Assembly (NCBI RefSeq): GCF_901709675.1
Contig: NC_051087.1
Coordinates: 13,643,384-13,707,383, forward strand
Direction of reading: 5' to 3'
Origin: Syngnathus acus
Taxonomy: Eukaryota > Chordata > Actinopteri > Syngnathiformes > Syngnathidae
Length of the DNA: 64,000 nucleotides
The notes under the pieces were generated by a model. It saw nothing but the letters and a program-made list of their open reading frames with translations. It had not been told where the DNA came from and searched no databases. Position 1 is the stretch's first letter, and every line of letters begins with the position of its first letter. A program made the translations under genes and the position numbers. This document shows, piece by piece, positions 1-12,627 of this stretch.

Positions 1-35
1 TTCGGCCCGCGAGTCAAAAAGTTTGCCCACCCCTG
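1..35. mobile_element. hAT-type element end, cut by window edge
   Basis: The sequence ends in gtttgcccacccctg, the terminal inverted repeat style of small fish hAT elements (the partner end would begin caggggtg). Only the last 35 bp are visible. Confidence 0.5.
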
Positions 36-594
36 GTCTATATAAATGCATAGGTGAGTGTCTAAGCACCTTGAAACGGAGTTGTGGACCGCTGCTGGAC
101 ATATTCTGGTATTGTTCTGTATGTACTGTTGTCTCCCTGAGGGGGAATTTCATTTGAAAGATTTAATTTACCAGTGATCCTACTGCCTGTGCACTCAGCT
201 TCTTCACGAGTTGTTTATTTATTGCTCTTTCCAATGCTTACAAATGATGTTGGCCTTGCTGCTTGTGCAGCTGAAGGCGATTGTCCGCTTCATCTTTGGC
301 CGTTGAAAGAAAAATAAACCTTAATAATACTTTTTGGGTACGCATTTACTATGCAGTTTATTTCTTATGTTTTTGTTTGTTCTCCCTGCAGCTCAGTCAA
401 GGATGTAGGTGTAGTGTACAAGCGGTAATAAAAGCAGAAGCCAATTTGTTTGGATGGAGTGAAGTGAGTCAACATCAAGCCATATGTAGCGATGCAGCAG
501 TGCTCACTGGAGTTAACGGACCCATGTGTGGCTGTAATGCAAGTGTACACTCAACCTGTTAGACATGCATAAATACATACACAAACACACATAA

Positions 595-915
595 AAAAGA
601 TTAAAGATTAAAGATTAAAGTCCCAATGATCGTCACACACACACCTGGGTGTGGTGAAATTTGTCCTCTGCATTTAACCCATCCCCGTGTGATTTTAATC
701 CATCCCCTGGGGGAGAGGGGAGCAGTGAGCAGCAGCGGTGCCGCGCTCGGGAATCAGTTGGTGATCTAACCCCCCAATTCCAACCCTTAATGCTGAGTGC
801 CAAGCAGGGAGGCAATGGGTCCCATTTTTATAGTCTTTGGTATGACCCGGCCGGGGTTTGAACCCACAACCTTCCAGTCTCAGGGCGGACACTCTACCAC
901 TAGGCCACTGAGCTG
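595..915 (-). mobile_element. tRNA-headed SINE, family A
   Basis: On the minus strand it begins cagctcagtggcctagtgg, with box A (tggcctagtggtagagtg) and box B (ggtttgaac complement) at the tRNA-like head. A roughly 200-bp body follows, ending in a (TTTAATC)n-like tail at 595-620. A second copy in the opposite orientation is at 32576-32896. Confidence 0.85.
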
Positions 916-2590
916 TGAGATCATTTTAACGGATACATCATACTTCCAACAGGCAAGAGATTTTAATGAACACCTAATCCAGCATTTCTGTGGGATGGCG
1001 AGTCGCAGATCAGATCAGAGAATTCATTGTTGGTGTCGTGTGTGAGCGCAACAATTGTATGTCCATTTTTTACGTCATGGGATTATATGTCCCCTATATT
1101 GTACATAAGGTCTGGACAATCCATTTTCCATGTTAGAAAATGGAAAATTGGTCGAGAGCCACTCCACCATTTCATGTAGTTTAATGAAATTCTGCCTGTA
1201 TAAATGTTCTTGTCATTAAAAAAGCAAACATAATTGTAGGCAGTCATTAAAATTAAATATATAAAGTTATGTCGCTATTAAATCAATATTGCCCCCAAAC
1301 TTGGCAACAGTGTACGTCTTTTTTTCTATATTTCGAAAGTCTGCTGACCTTACGAGCACCAACCACAAACTCACATTCTTGCCTACAACACACAGGAAAT
1401 AGGAACATAAGGAGCACTTAAAGCTTTAAGTTTTTGAAAAAAATAAATAAAATAGTCACAAAATAAATCTGTCAAAGTTGCTAAATGCAATACTGCAGGG
1501 CTCTGTGCTTGCTGCTGAAAAGGTGATTAGTTGGAAGCTTCCTTTTTGTACATCTCCAGTAACCTCAGTTGTGACGGTCGGATTACAGCCTACCTTACTT
1601 ACCCTGGACACAGCCTGTTCGAACCTTCAGGCAGTAAGCTAGGGTCCATTTGAACTAGAACCTCCTACCACATGAACAGTTTCCAACCCTTGGCTATCAG
1701 ACTCGTGAACACGAAATAAACCAGTATCACTTAACACTTCACCTGATGTCTCCACATTGTCTATAGTCTGAGTGATCTATTATGTACAATCAGTTCCAAA
1801 ATGAAATAAGTACCGTGTTGGCCCGAATATAAGACGGTGTTTTTTGCATTGAGTTAAGACTGAAAAAGTGGGGTTGTCTTACATTCGGGGTGTAGACATT
1901 ATACCCATTCACGACGCTAGATGGCGCCAGATATCTTTAAAGCGAATGCTGAACTTAACTCCCCAGGCCAAAGCGAACCCCTGTCACAAAGAAGAAGAAT
2001 AAAAATAGCTGTTAGAAAGGTTCCTATGTTGATATTAAAATGTTGGGAAGTTACGTCACCGCGCCTTAAGTCTTGCGTGAGTTACCTCAGCTTATCGCGA
2101 TTGTTGGAGCTTGTGCGCAGCGGTAAATTAAAGGTTGCTGGTATCGACTGAGTATGTTGCTGTAATCGTGTGCGTCTTTGACACAAAGTGAGTATATACA
2201 TTTCATTGTTACTACTGTCTACTGTTGTGCCGTTTGTCTGATCGCGTTTTTTTTCCGTGTGTGTGCCGTTTGATTGCTAGCTTCGGCGCACTCCTTTAAG
2301 TTTGCCTCGCATCGTACGAGTAGCCGTTACGCAGCGGTACGGCGACTAACGGTTGCCAGCAAATGTATTTTGTTGTCTCGATGACTTATGTTTGGTGTGT
2401 TTCCGAGAATATTTCATTTATGGTCATTTAATATAGCAGAACCGTTACGCGCAGTTAGTAATGTAATGTGTTCCGTCTACTTGTGTTGTGTGACGTCAGA
2501 AGTTGAGCGTTGACTTACGTGCTGTATTTCCACACACGCACACACACACCACACACACACACACACACACGCCCCACACACCCTTTACAC

Positions 2591-2915
2591 CAGGGGTGTC
2601 AAACTCGTTTTTTTCGCGGGCCGCATAGTAGTCATAGCTTCTTTCGGAGGGCCATTATGACTGTCAACCCAAATCAATGTATGAGCACCTCATATTATAT
2701 ACAGTAAAGGCTACAAAACAAACTGACAAATAACTCGTTTTCAAATCAGACGAGTAAAAACTGGTCAAATATTTAAAAAAAAGATATTAAAAGTGAAGAC
2801 AATTTGCAATTCTAGTAAGGACACACGAATTTGATGCACAATTTGTCTTCGCGGGCCACATAAAATGATGTGGCGGGCCGTATCTGGCCCCCGGGCCTTG
2901 AGTTTGACACCTGTG
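2591..2915. mobile_element. hAT MITE with perfect 8-bp target duplication
   Basis: The terminal inverted repeats are caggggtgtcaaactc and gagtttgacacctgtg. The flanking duplication ctttacac is identical at 2583-2590 and 2916-2923. The interior carries the usual gcgggccgcat / cgggccgtatctggccc blocks. It is nested in the element at 1813-3878, so it is younger than that element. Confidence 0.88.
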
Positions 2916-3199
2916 CTTTACACGCTTCATACAATAACCACACACACAAGAATCACATTCACACACACAAAGACTCACCCATGTACACGACACACACCTG
3001 CTCTCACATCCTTACGACCAAACTTGTGCCTATACCCTTTTGCCAGTTTGTCTCTATGCCCCTATGAGCCACAGTGCCTGTTACTTTTTTGCCAATAAAT
3101 CAGTAAAGCAATCAAAATTGAACCACGTCTTCCCTCTTGTGTTCTGACCGACACCCGGGGGGCGAAAAGAGCATAACCATCCGAGCCAACCCCCTAAAC

Positions 3200-3423
3200 C
3201 AGGCGTCGCGAACCTATGGCTCGCGAGCCAATATGGCCCTTTTGGTGACGTTATTAAAAATAATACATTAGTACACTCAAAAAATCGTTGGTCTTAATTG
3301 AAATACATGCATTTAATTGTATCTAGCCTATCATTTTTTTTATATGGTATGGCTCTCACGGGAAATTATTTGTAAAAAATGGGCATGTATGGCTCTGTCC
3401 GCCAAAAAGGTTCCCGACCCCTG
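3200..3423. mobile_element. hAT MITE
   Basis: The ends caggcgtcgcgaacctatgg and aaaggttcccgacccctg are inverted repeats. The flanks ccctaaac (3192-3199) and acctatac (3424-3431) match at 6 of 8 positions, consistent with an aged 8-bp duplication. Confidence 0.7.
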
Positions 3424-4870
3424 ACCTATACAGTCCTCAGGCTCATCAACAATAGCGGTAGCAGTTTGCATTATTTTATTGCAATGTTTTTCCTTAATCA
3501 GATTTGTTTCAAGATTACAGTTAGACTTCACTTTGATGGTTAATGCAGTTATTGCAATTTTGTTGTTCTATCACATTAGATTGGCTTATTTACATTTCAA
3601 AAACCAGAAGCCATTCATTTACAAATGTGATTACACTTTAGTTTACATATTTAGATGTTCAGATATTAAGATGTGATAGACAGTTTTTGCATGATTTGAA
3701 TGAGGCAAAATAACATGCTTTTTCTCTCAAATATATTGTTATAATAATTTGTTTCAGATGTACTGTAATTATTTTCTGTATAAAAATTAAATTTGGTGTT
3801 CAAAAAGTTTTTTCAAACTTGTCTTGAAAAAGAGGGTCGTCTTATAATCAGGGTCGTCCTATATTCGGGCCAATACGGTACATCTTATCCTTGAGGCTAA
3901 TAAAGCCCTCAGCGGCATTTAGATCGTAGATCATCATTGATTACAACAAATCAAAATTAGAATGTGTGTTTCCGAATATGCTTGAAAATCATATTTAATA
4001 TATCAGTTGGCCTTTTTTTTCCAGGGAGGAACCATCATGCTCCTGGCATTTTCAACAATCTCTCCAACACAATTTCAGCGTCTAATTTGAATATTCATGG
4101 TTGGGTAATAGAGAGCAATTTTGTTTTGTCTTGGTGCACAATATCAGGTTAAATACTCAAGTAGAAGTGCCTCATTGAACAGATGTAATTATTTTTCCTG
4201 TTGATATTTAATAGGTTGTTTTTGCTTTGGTTCAAAGCCATCACAAACAGACGGATTTCAGATTTCAGATTTAGCAGAGAGCAAATTAAATAAAAACGTT
4301 TACTGGAAATACCTGACCGTGAGTTGGACAAAGATGTTTTGAAAAGTAGAAAGCATATGAACTTAGCAGCTTTAAAAGCTAGTGAATTTTCCCCTAATGG
4401 TAAATGGCCCTTCAATTGTATCATGCTTTTCTACCTGTTAAGGCGTCAAAGCATTTCACACTGACTTCCCACTTTTACGGTGGATTCAGTCTCTTGCTCA
4501 AGTATACTTTGACACGGTCACGATGGCCAGGGGATCAGACCTAAAATCTTGGTTGGGAGATGACCACTCTGCCACTTATCCACACTGCCCCAAATGGTTA
4601 GTTATCACTACCCAGAAAAATATTTGCCAGGTTGACTTTGGAATTTATAACACATTTCCCATTTGAATTATTATTATTATTATTTTTTATTTATTTATTT
4701 ATTTTTTTATTTACCCAACAAGTTCAGTGTTGCTGGTTAATTAGCAAGACTGCTGGTTGGTTTGTTCCGTGTTCTATGAAACTGTGTGTGAAGGCACATG
4801 TGTCAAAGAAGAACCTATGACAATTTGCTTGACATCTGGATAATAAAGGTGTCCAGTAAGATATATATAT

Positions 4871-5020
<150 letters not shown>

Positions 5021-6210
5021 GTGTTCCCTTATGAGTTGGTCTATTGCGGGCTTTCATGACCATAACTTCATCTATTACAGTTTTACCTCACTGTTTTGTG
5101 GTATTTATTTTTATTTTTATTCCTCTTAAGTTAAAATGTTAATTTTTTAAATGAATTATTTTTCGTGTTGGGGGTGGGGTCATTGAAAAAAATGGAAATT
5201 CACCAAAGCCCGTGCACTACTTTGAGTGTGTGTGTTCAGAAAGCCAGGGCGCACTTCTTTTCCATTAATTTCTGAACGCAGCCTATGTTCTAAACCAATC
5301 AGCAGCTGGTGCTTGAACTGTTTCCATCTGAGCTGCTTGATGCACTGGCACACCGTGCCCCCATTATGATCACCGAACGCACACGACACTCTGTTTTTGG
5401 TGCACTCTGAATAATTGAACAGCACATTTCAACAATGCTCTGAGTTTCCGAACAATTGGAGTGAAGTAGTGTACGCTCGGAGAGTATTTCAGAACGTGCT
5501 CCTAGTAAGGCTCGTCACCCTCCAAATCCCCCCTTGCCTTATCTATATAACCTCCACCCTCGCAATTGAACACCCTGCCAGCTCCTCGACATCCCAGGTA
5601 AAATTGTTTGGAACTGCCAGTGAGAAGCAGAAATAATAGTCGGCAACTACCTTTAAGTTTGCACAACAATTTACAAGCAGTATTGGACCAGGATGGCACA
5701 TCTGGCGACAATGAGATGCAAGATCTGGTTCAGGTAAGCCATTTAAAGATAAAAAATAAAACTTAGTTATTAAGCCGGCGTTTTGTCATCCTCGTCCATG
5801 TGTGCTGCTGGGGTGCAGAGCGTGTTCTGCTCATCAATTTATGAATGCACATTTATATTGAGCAGCTCAATATTATTATTGCATTTTAAAAGTTAAATAG
5901 GGTGGGAAGCATGTGTGGGGTTAATAATGGCATGGCTTAATAGCAAATACCCCCCCACAAAAAAAAATCGACCTCTGCACGCTCTTATATGGATTTTGGC
6001 TATTGTGTAGAAATTTTGGGAACTGTAAATCAACATTTTAAACACTTTTTCTAACTCACAAATATTTCCTAGGTGCACAAAATGACTCGCGAGCACGGCG
6101 TGCGACCGACTCGCTAGCTAGCGCTCCTGGAAGTCAGAAGTAATTTAAAAATGCCAACTCTACATCAGCCTCAAGTGGAGATCATTATTGCATCTTCTTT
6201 TCTGTATGTA

Positions 6211-7684
6211 CCGTATTTTTCGGACTAAAAGTTGCTCCGGAATATAGGTCGCATTAGCCATAAAATGCACAATAACGTGAAAAAAAACATATATAAGTCG
6301 CTCCGGAGAATAAGTCGCATTTTGAGGGGAAATTTATTCGACAAAATCCAACACCAAGAACAGACATGAACGAGCAACAACAGGCTAAACGATAGGTATG
6401 CTAACGTGACATAAACACAAACGAAGAGCTGAGAACGGGCCTGACGTAACACTCAGAGTTATTAAAAAAAACGATTACATAAATAACACGTTTATAAAAC
6501 CATCTGTGTCACTCCAATTCATTAAACCCATCGATCGTCCTTTGTCAACAATGGGTGCGCGCCGCTGATGGCGCTTGCACTTCAAAATATTCCACAGGCC
6601 CATATAACGATATATAAATTATATATCAAATAACTATTATAGAAGCAATAATATTATCAAACCATCTGTGTCACTCCAAATCATTAAATCCATCGATCAA
6701 ATTCCTCGTCCTTTGTTAACAACGCCGCGCGTGCGCCCTGACGTCAGCCTCGTCGTTATTCCACGGATCTAGTATATAACTATATTGTAGCGTTAACAAA
6801 GTACAAGGAAAGACGTGGGTTTGGTAAACGGCTCTTTATTTAACAAAACAAGAGTTCAACGAGCCAACAACTACTGAACTGTAACAATAAAAACATATAC
6901 AAGTTGCCACACGAAATAAAATATATCAAATAACTATAACATAAATACACCGTCACACGGCCCCAAGCACCGGCGTTGACTTCCAGGCGTGTGGCGGCGT
7001 GGACTTCCATTCCCGGAGGTGGCACTTCCAGCCACGGAGGTGGAAGAGAGCTCCATAGAATAGGACCGGGCGTGCGTAAAAGCCATGTCCGAGCTCCATC
7101 CACCGTCCCCGGACAGCTACCCGGCCGAGCGCCGGCCCCCGACTTCCATCCACGGAAGTGAAAGAGAGCTCCGTAGAGTAGGACCGGGCGTGCGTAAAAG
7201 CCATGTCCGAGCCCCATCCACTGTTCACGGACAGCCACCCGGCCGAGCGCCGGCCCCAGACTTCCATCCACGAAGGTGAAAGAGAGCTCCGTAGAGTAGG
7301 ACCGGGCGTGCGTAAAAGCCATAATAGTTTTTCGAACCTTCTGTGTCACTCCAAATCATTAAATCCTTCAAACTCTTCGTCCTCCGTGTCACTTATAAAC
7401 AAAGCCGCTAATTATGCCGGTAGTACGTGGGGCCCTTCGTCATCTTCGTCATCCCGTGATCGAATCTTTGTCCTTCATGTAAATAACCGCCGCGCGCTGA
7501 CGTCACTTGAAATTCAAATTACAGTAATCCCTTGCTACATCGCGGTTCGTTTATCGCGGTTTCACTTTTTTATTTTTTTTTATTTTGAAAATTTGTGAAA
7601 AAATTCACATATAAGTCGCTCCTCTGTATAAGTCGCCCCCCCACCCAAACAATGAAAAAAAATATTATAGTCCGAAAATTACGG
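6211..7684. mobile_element. TA-flanked pogo/Tigger-like element, 1.47 kb
   Basis: The ends ccgtatttttcggactaaaa and ttatagtccgaaaattacgg form inverted repeats flanked by TA. Subterminal repeats of ataagtcgc occur at both ends. The interior shares blocks (catctgtgtcactccaaatc) with the element at 46432-48083, so they are one family. It also contains a GC-rich tandem array (7010-7325) and, at 7522-7562, the terminus of another Tigger-like family (cagtaatcccttgctacatc). Confidence 0.78.
7010..7325. repeat. 118-bp GC-rich tandem repeat, about 2.7 copies
   Basis: The motif gaaagagagctcc recurs at 7042, 7160 and 7278, a 118-bp period. Units contain gaccgggcgtgcgtaaaagc and cggccgagcgccggcccc. The array is far more GC-rich than its surroundings and lies inside the element at 6211-7684. 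Confidence 0.9.
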
Positions 7685-7779
7685 TATTTACAGTACAGTA
7701 TGTGCTGCTGACCTTTCATTTTTAACGTGACAGGCCTGTGGATTTGGCAAGTACGCCTTTGTCATGTTTGTGAGTGAAA

Positions 7780-7838
7780 GTATGGTTCATGTCAAAGCCT
7801 CAACAACCCTGGTTCATGTCAAAGCCTCAACAACCCTG
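7780..7838. repeat. short tandem duplication
   Basis: The phrase ggttcatgtcaaagcctc plus aacaaccct occurs twice in direct succession, about 29 bp each. Confidence 0.9.
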
Positions 7839-8243
7839 ACCAAGGAGATCTTTCTTTTACTGTTTTGTCTTTCATTCGGCCCCCTTTCGTCTGTGCTCTG
7901 AAGTCAAATAAGAGCAGACAGCTGCTCCCCGTCAGAAACAATTATAACAAGCTGTTCACTGCTACTGAATTTGTGTTATGAATTAGCATAAAGTGCTCCA
8001 AACCTACACAGAGATGAAATTAATAGCTGGAGATTGGCATTGCATGTGATATGCACACCAGTCCCCATGGGTGGGCCATGGGCTGCCCTGCTTGCACATC
8101 AAGACGCTTGTGCTTTCTCTTGTGGCACAAATCTAAAGATAGCCTATATGTGTTTGTATTTTATTTTATCACTATAGCTATTACGAAATATTAATTAAAA
8201 TAAATAACATTAAATATTAAATTACATTCGTTATTATTAAATT

Positions 8244-8603
8244 GGGGCGGCGCGGTGTCGCACTGGGTAGCAAGTCCGCCTCGCAGTTAGGAGGGTGCGG
8301 GTTCGATTCCACCTCCGGCCCTCCCTGTGTGGAGTTTGCATGTTCTCCCCGGGCCCGCGTGGGTTTTCTCCGGGCACTCCGGTTTCCTCCACATCCCAAA
8401 AACATGCTTGGTAGGCCGATTGAAGACTCCAAATTGTCCCTAGGTGTGAGTGCGTGTGCAACTGGTTGTTTGTCTCTGTGTGCCCTGCGATCGGCTGGCA
8501 ACCGGTTCAGGGTGTCCCCCGCCTACTGCCCGTTGACGGCTGGGATGGGCTCCAGCACTCCCGCGACCCCCGTGACTAAGCGGTTCAGAAAATGGATGGA
8601 TGG
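8244..8603 (+). mobile_element. tRNA-headed SINE with L2-like tail, family B, copy 1
   Basis: The tRNA-like head ggggcggcgcggtg with box B ggttcgattcc leads to a body (ctccctgtgtggagtttgca) and an L2-LINE-like 3' end finishing aaaatggatggatgg. The 11-bp target duplication attattaaatt is identical at 8233-8243 and 8604-8614, which indicates a fairly recent insertion. Confidence 0.92.
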
Positions 8604-9257
8604 ATTATTAAATTGTTTATCACTCAGACATAAAAATATAATAAAAATAATGGTGTTATTTTGTTTCATTTATGGCCAGTCTTATCTGCAAAAGCCCATC
8701 ACAGCCTTACTGAATATAATTTAGGTGCACAGGCCTATAGGCAACGAATACGCCAATGTTAGTGTGCAACAGTGATCTAAGTAGTAGTAGTAGTACTACT
8801 AGTAGTAGTAATGGTAGTATACAAATAATGCATACTTTCTAATTGAATCCAAGTTTCTTTGTGGGGCATTGAGTAATGTGGCACGACATTGTAAAATTTG
8901 TATGTCTGTACTTTCCTGACTACAAGCCATGACATTTTTTTTGCATGCATAGAACCCTACAGCATTTTACTGTAGCCTGGTTTATTGATTGGTTTATTGG
9001 ATTTTTACTGACAAGGCTTCATGCAACCAATAGACCAACCGATAGGCGTATCTGACCAATGAAATTAGACCATTGAAAACTGTCCAAGTCCACCCTCAGA
9101 CAAAGTTATTTGTGTAGTTCAGTGGGAAACGTGGATGATATAATCTTTTACCAAAACTCACCACATGCAAAGAGTGAATGAACCGTAACTGACTCCAGCA
9201 AGAATAAAAGACACACTGAGAAATTGTATATGAAAATGTTTTGGGGTTGCTCTAGAG

Positions 9258-9812
9258 CAGTGGTCCCCAACCTTTTTTGCGCCACAGACCGGTTACATGT
9301 CAGAAATATTTTCGCGGACCGGCATTTATATAAATAAATAATACATTTATATAAATAAATAAATAATACATTTATAATAAATATATAAATACGATGAAAT
9401 AAAATGATACGACTGACATAAAAACAAGTACAAATGACAAAAATAAAACTCACCATTACGTTGAATTAGTGGGAGCACTGAGTTTGTTTCTCAGAAACGA
9501 GCCGGTCCCATCTAGACGTAATCGGAGACAATGACACCCGAAGTGATTAAGGTTTGTCTTTTATTGCAGGATGCTTGGTCTCCATGTGTTGAAGCAGTTT
9601 TGAATGCTTCATTGCCTGGTTAGTTAGCCTGTCGCCACATATTAGCTTTGCGGGCTCGACTGGGGAAACATGTCACGTGACCGGGACGAGTGTCTTGACC
9701 TGAATTAATTGATCGTCGATAATTATTTTTTTTTTCTGTGCGGCTTGGCGGCCCGGTACCAAGTGACCCACGGACCGGTACCGGTCCGCGGCCCGGTGGT
9801 TGGGGACCACTG
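9258..9812. mobile_element. hAT MITE with perfect 8-bp duplication
   Basis: The inverted ends are cagtggtccccaacc and ggttggggaccactg. The duplication ctctagag is identical at 9250-9257 and 9813-9820. The interior has gaccggcatttata and accggtaccggtccgcggc blocks. Partial relatives occur at 19727-19797, 21470-21781 and 37634-37740. Confidence 0.9.
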
Positions 9813-9993
9813 CTCTAGAGGACAAGTTTAGTGAAGAAGGAAGATTATGGGTAAAAATTTGTGTCAAAATTATAAATGTAATATTTGTACTATATGTATG
9901 ATATTCAAAAACATATTTTTGGATCCGAAAAACACACATGAAAATCATGAATGTATTTCTGGATTTAAAGAATACATGTGAATATCATGAATA

Positions 9994-11020
9994 CCGTAAT
10001 TTCTGGACTATAAGCCTCACCTGATTATAAGCCTCACGAGCAAAAATTAGGGGAAAATTTAGTTTTTTTCCATAAATAAACCCCACCGTACTAAAAGCCG
10101 CATGTGCACGCGGGTTTTTCACAAAGAAAGGCGGTACACCAAAAGCCTTTATAAAGTTTTAATAACATACCTTAACGTTTCTTTCCAAACACTGCCTGTG
10201 ACACGGCAGTAATACCGCAGCAAGACGAAAGTAACACAGCACTAATAGGACTGGATAAAAAAAACATACCGGTAATAGTCACTGAGATGTGGCGGTAAAA
10301 AAGCAGCAACACGGTAGCACAACACTAACAGGACTGGTTAAAAAAACATACTTCAGATATACTTCGCCACACATTTTCTCAGTCTCTCTTTCGTTGTTGC
10401 TTTTATACATTTCTTCTAGCATTTTCCATGACGAGGGTCTGTTCATGCTAATTTTATTCATGCACAAAGCGCAAAGTTACATTCAACTAGCGAGCTACAC
10501 GTTTAGCTCCAGAGTAGACATGACCGGGAAATAAGGAAAGAAAAGGGAGACGCAACAAGATGTCATCAACAATAGCCCAGTGCCCTCTAGTGACCGGAAG
10601 AAACCGCTACAGTGCATGTATGAGCAGCTACAGTTCCTACATTAAGAGCCGAATCGATTACCTTTAACTTAAAAGCGGCATCATATGCATTTCTTTCGTC
10701 CCCCATAATGAGGGTTTGTGTATAAAAGCTTTCTTGTCCGTCTTGATCTCGTTCTGTCTCTTCTTTGTGTGAATTATACGGCACTATTTGCCTGACGGAT
10801 GGACATGCGATCAACACACCACTCTTCTCCCCAGTGACCGTGTCAGATATCCCTCCGCCCAGCAAAGCGGTGCCGCACAACCACAGCCTCCTTACGAGTG
10901 TATAAGTGATCAAGTCATCACAAAAATCAGGAAAAATCCATAGGTACGCCGCACCGGACGACAAGCCGCAGGGTTCAAAACTTGAGCAAAAAGTAGCGGC
11001 TTATAGTCCGGAAATTACGG
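9994..11020 (-). mobile_element. TA-flanked pogo/Tigger-like element with transposase relic
   Basis: The ends ccgtaatttctggactataag and cttatagtccggaaattacgg are inverted repeats flanked by TA at 9992-9993 and 11021-11022. On the minus strand the interior keeps a short relic of a transposase N-terminus (see 10587-10706). Confidence 0.82.
10587..10706 (-). pseudogene. pogo-like transposase N-terminus relic
   Basis: The minus-strand reading MGDERNAYDAAFKLKVIDSA resembles the start of the helix-turn-helix DNA-binding domain of pogo/Tigger (Brinker-like) transposases of fish. It diverges after about 25 residues and stops within 40. No DDE catalytic region remains, so the element is non-autonomous. 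Confidence 0.6.
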
Positions 11021-11255
11021 TATACTATTTATGCATCAGAAAAACACGTCAAAGTCACAAATATATTTGTGGAGTCGGAAAACACACATGAAAATCACAA
11101 ATTTATTTGTAGAGCCGAAAACCACATATCAATAGAATGTACAAAGTGTTTCCACTTGAGTTGCTTTTCAAGTTGCCCTTTCACCCATCAACCAAAGCAT
11201 AATCCAGACGGATGGCAACTTTTCCAATTCCTTACTTTTTCCACCAAGTCAGTAG

Positions 11256-11362
11256 TGTGTGCATGTGTGCGAGTGTGCGTGTGTGTGTGTGCGTGCGAAT
11301 GTGTGCGTGCGTGTGTGTGTATGTGCGTGTGTGTGTGTGTGTGTGTGCGCGTCTGCGTTTTG
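11256..11362. repeat. (GT)n compound microsatellite
   Basis: GT dinucleotides mixed with GTGC interruptions. Confidence 0.95.
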
Positions 11363-12267
11363 TGTGTTGGCTCCACATGGCTAGTTTAAACCGGATTCAT
11401 AAGTTTTAATAACGACTAAACAGTGAAATAAAGAACTGTATCTCCTATACTGTCGCTGTTATACCTGGTGTAGTTTGTTTTTCCGAGTCTAGCCTATGTA
11501 GGGATGGTGCCAGAGAGCCAAACAGTATGACTGGATGAGACTTGATGATGGAAAGCTCGGATGGAAGATGAGGAAGATAGTGTGAATCTGTAGTCAGGCA
11601 GTCTGATAAACAGCATGGCAGAGAACCAGACAGCCAAATGGAAACACGTCGATGGTCTCAGGCTTACCGCCAGAGGACCGTGTTACTCAGACGGAAAATA
11701 AGGAGGGGGAGGTGAAAGAGAAACATCACTATGGCCATGCACAAACTCTTGTACCTCTTAATTCTCACTCTGTCACTGTTTCCCTCTCTCTCTCACCTTA
11801 AAAAATTCTTGAACTTTTTGTGTCACGTATTTTACTCATCTCTTTTGCATAACTTGTCTTCTTATCCGCTTTCCCCACCCACCTGTCTGTACCCACAAAG
11901 TCAGACAGAGGCACTTTTAGAGTTAGTCAATTTTGAGTGAGTGATTATTAGAGCCAGCAAGAGAGCGCTGAACTGGCTCTGACACAGATATTCTCACAGC
12001 TAAAAGCTTTTAGGGCTTCAATGAAGTGCTACACTGCTATCTTGTGAATATGTTATTTACGTCGCTGTTTTCTGATCAACATTGACTGCACATGTCACTG
12101 TTCCCTGATCACTGTGCCTGGATGCCAAGAACAATTGAGATATGAATGAAAGCTTTTCATGGTGAATCGAAATATCCACACTCGCCAACTGTGAAGATAT
12201 GAAATACGACTTTGGAGCTGACTCACTGAAGAGTCCATTCCGGATCTAATTTTGAGCCAAGGCGCAG

Positions 12268-12627
12268 TTATTGTGAGAGTTCAGCTCGCAATGGTATGTG
12301 CCTAACCTCTGTAGCAGCTGGCTGTGTCAAGTACAACTCTGAAAACTGCCACGCTTCACCCAGTCTGACCTTCACCAGCATATCACACTTGCTGACGAAG
12401 GAGAATGAGTGCTGTGCTTGTATTCTGTAAGCGAAGTAGACCTGACTAACTGGACAGATGCACACGCGTCCATACACGCTGCTCATTTCCTGCCCAATGA
12501 GTTGGTTTTGGATGACATCTAAATCACTCCATAACTTCTCCCATGTGGAAAAAGAGTGTGCTACTCTTGCTGGCAGACGCTTGCCTACTCCTTCTATCGT
12601 GTTTGGATGGAAAGTCTTGAACTTGTA
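12268..12627 (-). other. unrecognised 119-codon open frame in intron 1
   Basis: The minus strand is open from the codon after a TAG (12628-12630) to a TAA (12268-12270). It reads YKFKTFHPNTIEGVGKRLPA through WEKLWSDLDVIQNQLIGQEM to TEVRHIPLRAELSQ. The internal Met at 12484-12486 would give 72 residues. The composition looks protein-like (few low-complexity runs, aromatic and charged residues well mixed), but I recognise no family and see no clear splice sites or promoter. It could be chance, an old element relic, or an antisense exon. Confidence 0.25.

Larger units (their letters stand above)
1813..3878. mobile_element. TA-flanked pogo/Tigger-like DNA element with two nested hAT MITEs
   Basis: Terminal inverted repeats ccgtgttggcccgaatat and atattcgggccaatacgg are each followed inward by a guanine/cytosine-rich subterminal block (ataagac / gtcctat). 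TA dinucleotides flank both ends (1811-1812, 3879-3880), the Tc1/mariner target duplication. No transposase frame survives. Two hAT MITEs (2591-2915, 3200-3423) are inserted inside. Confidence 0.75.
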
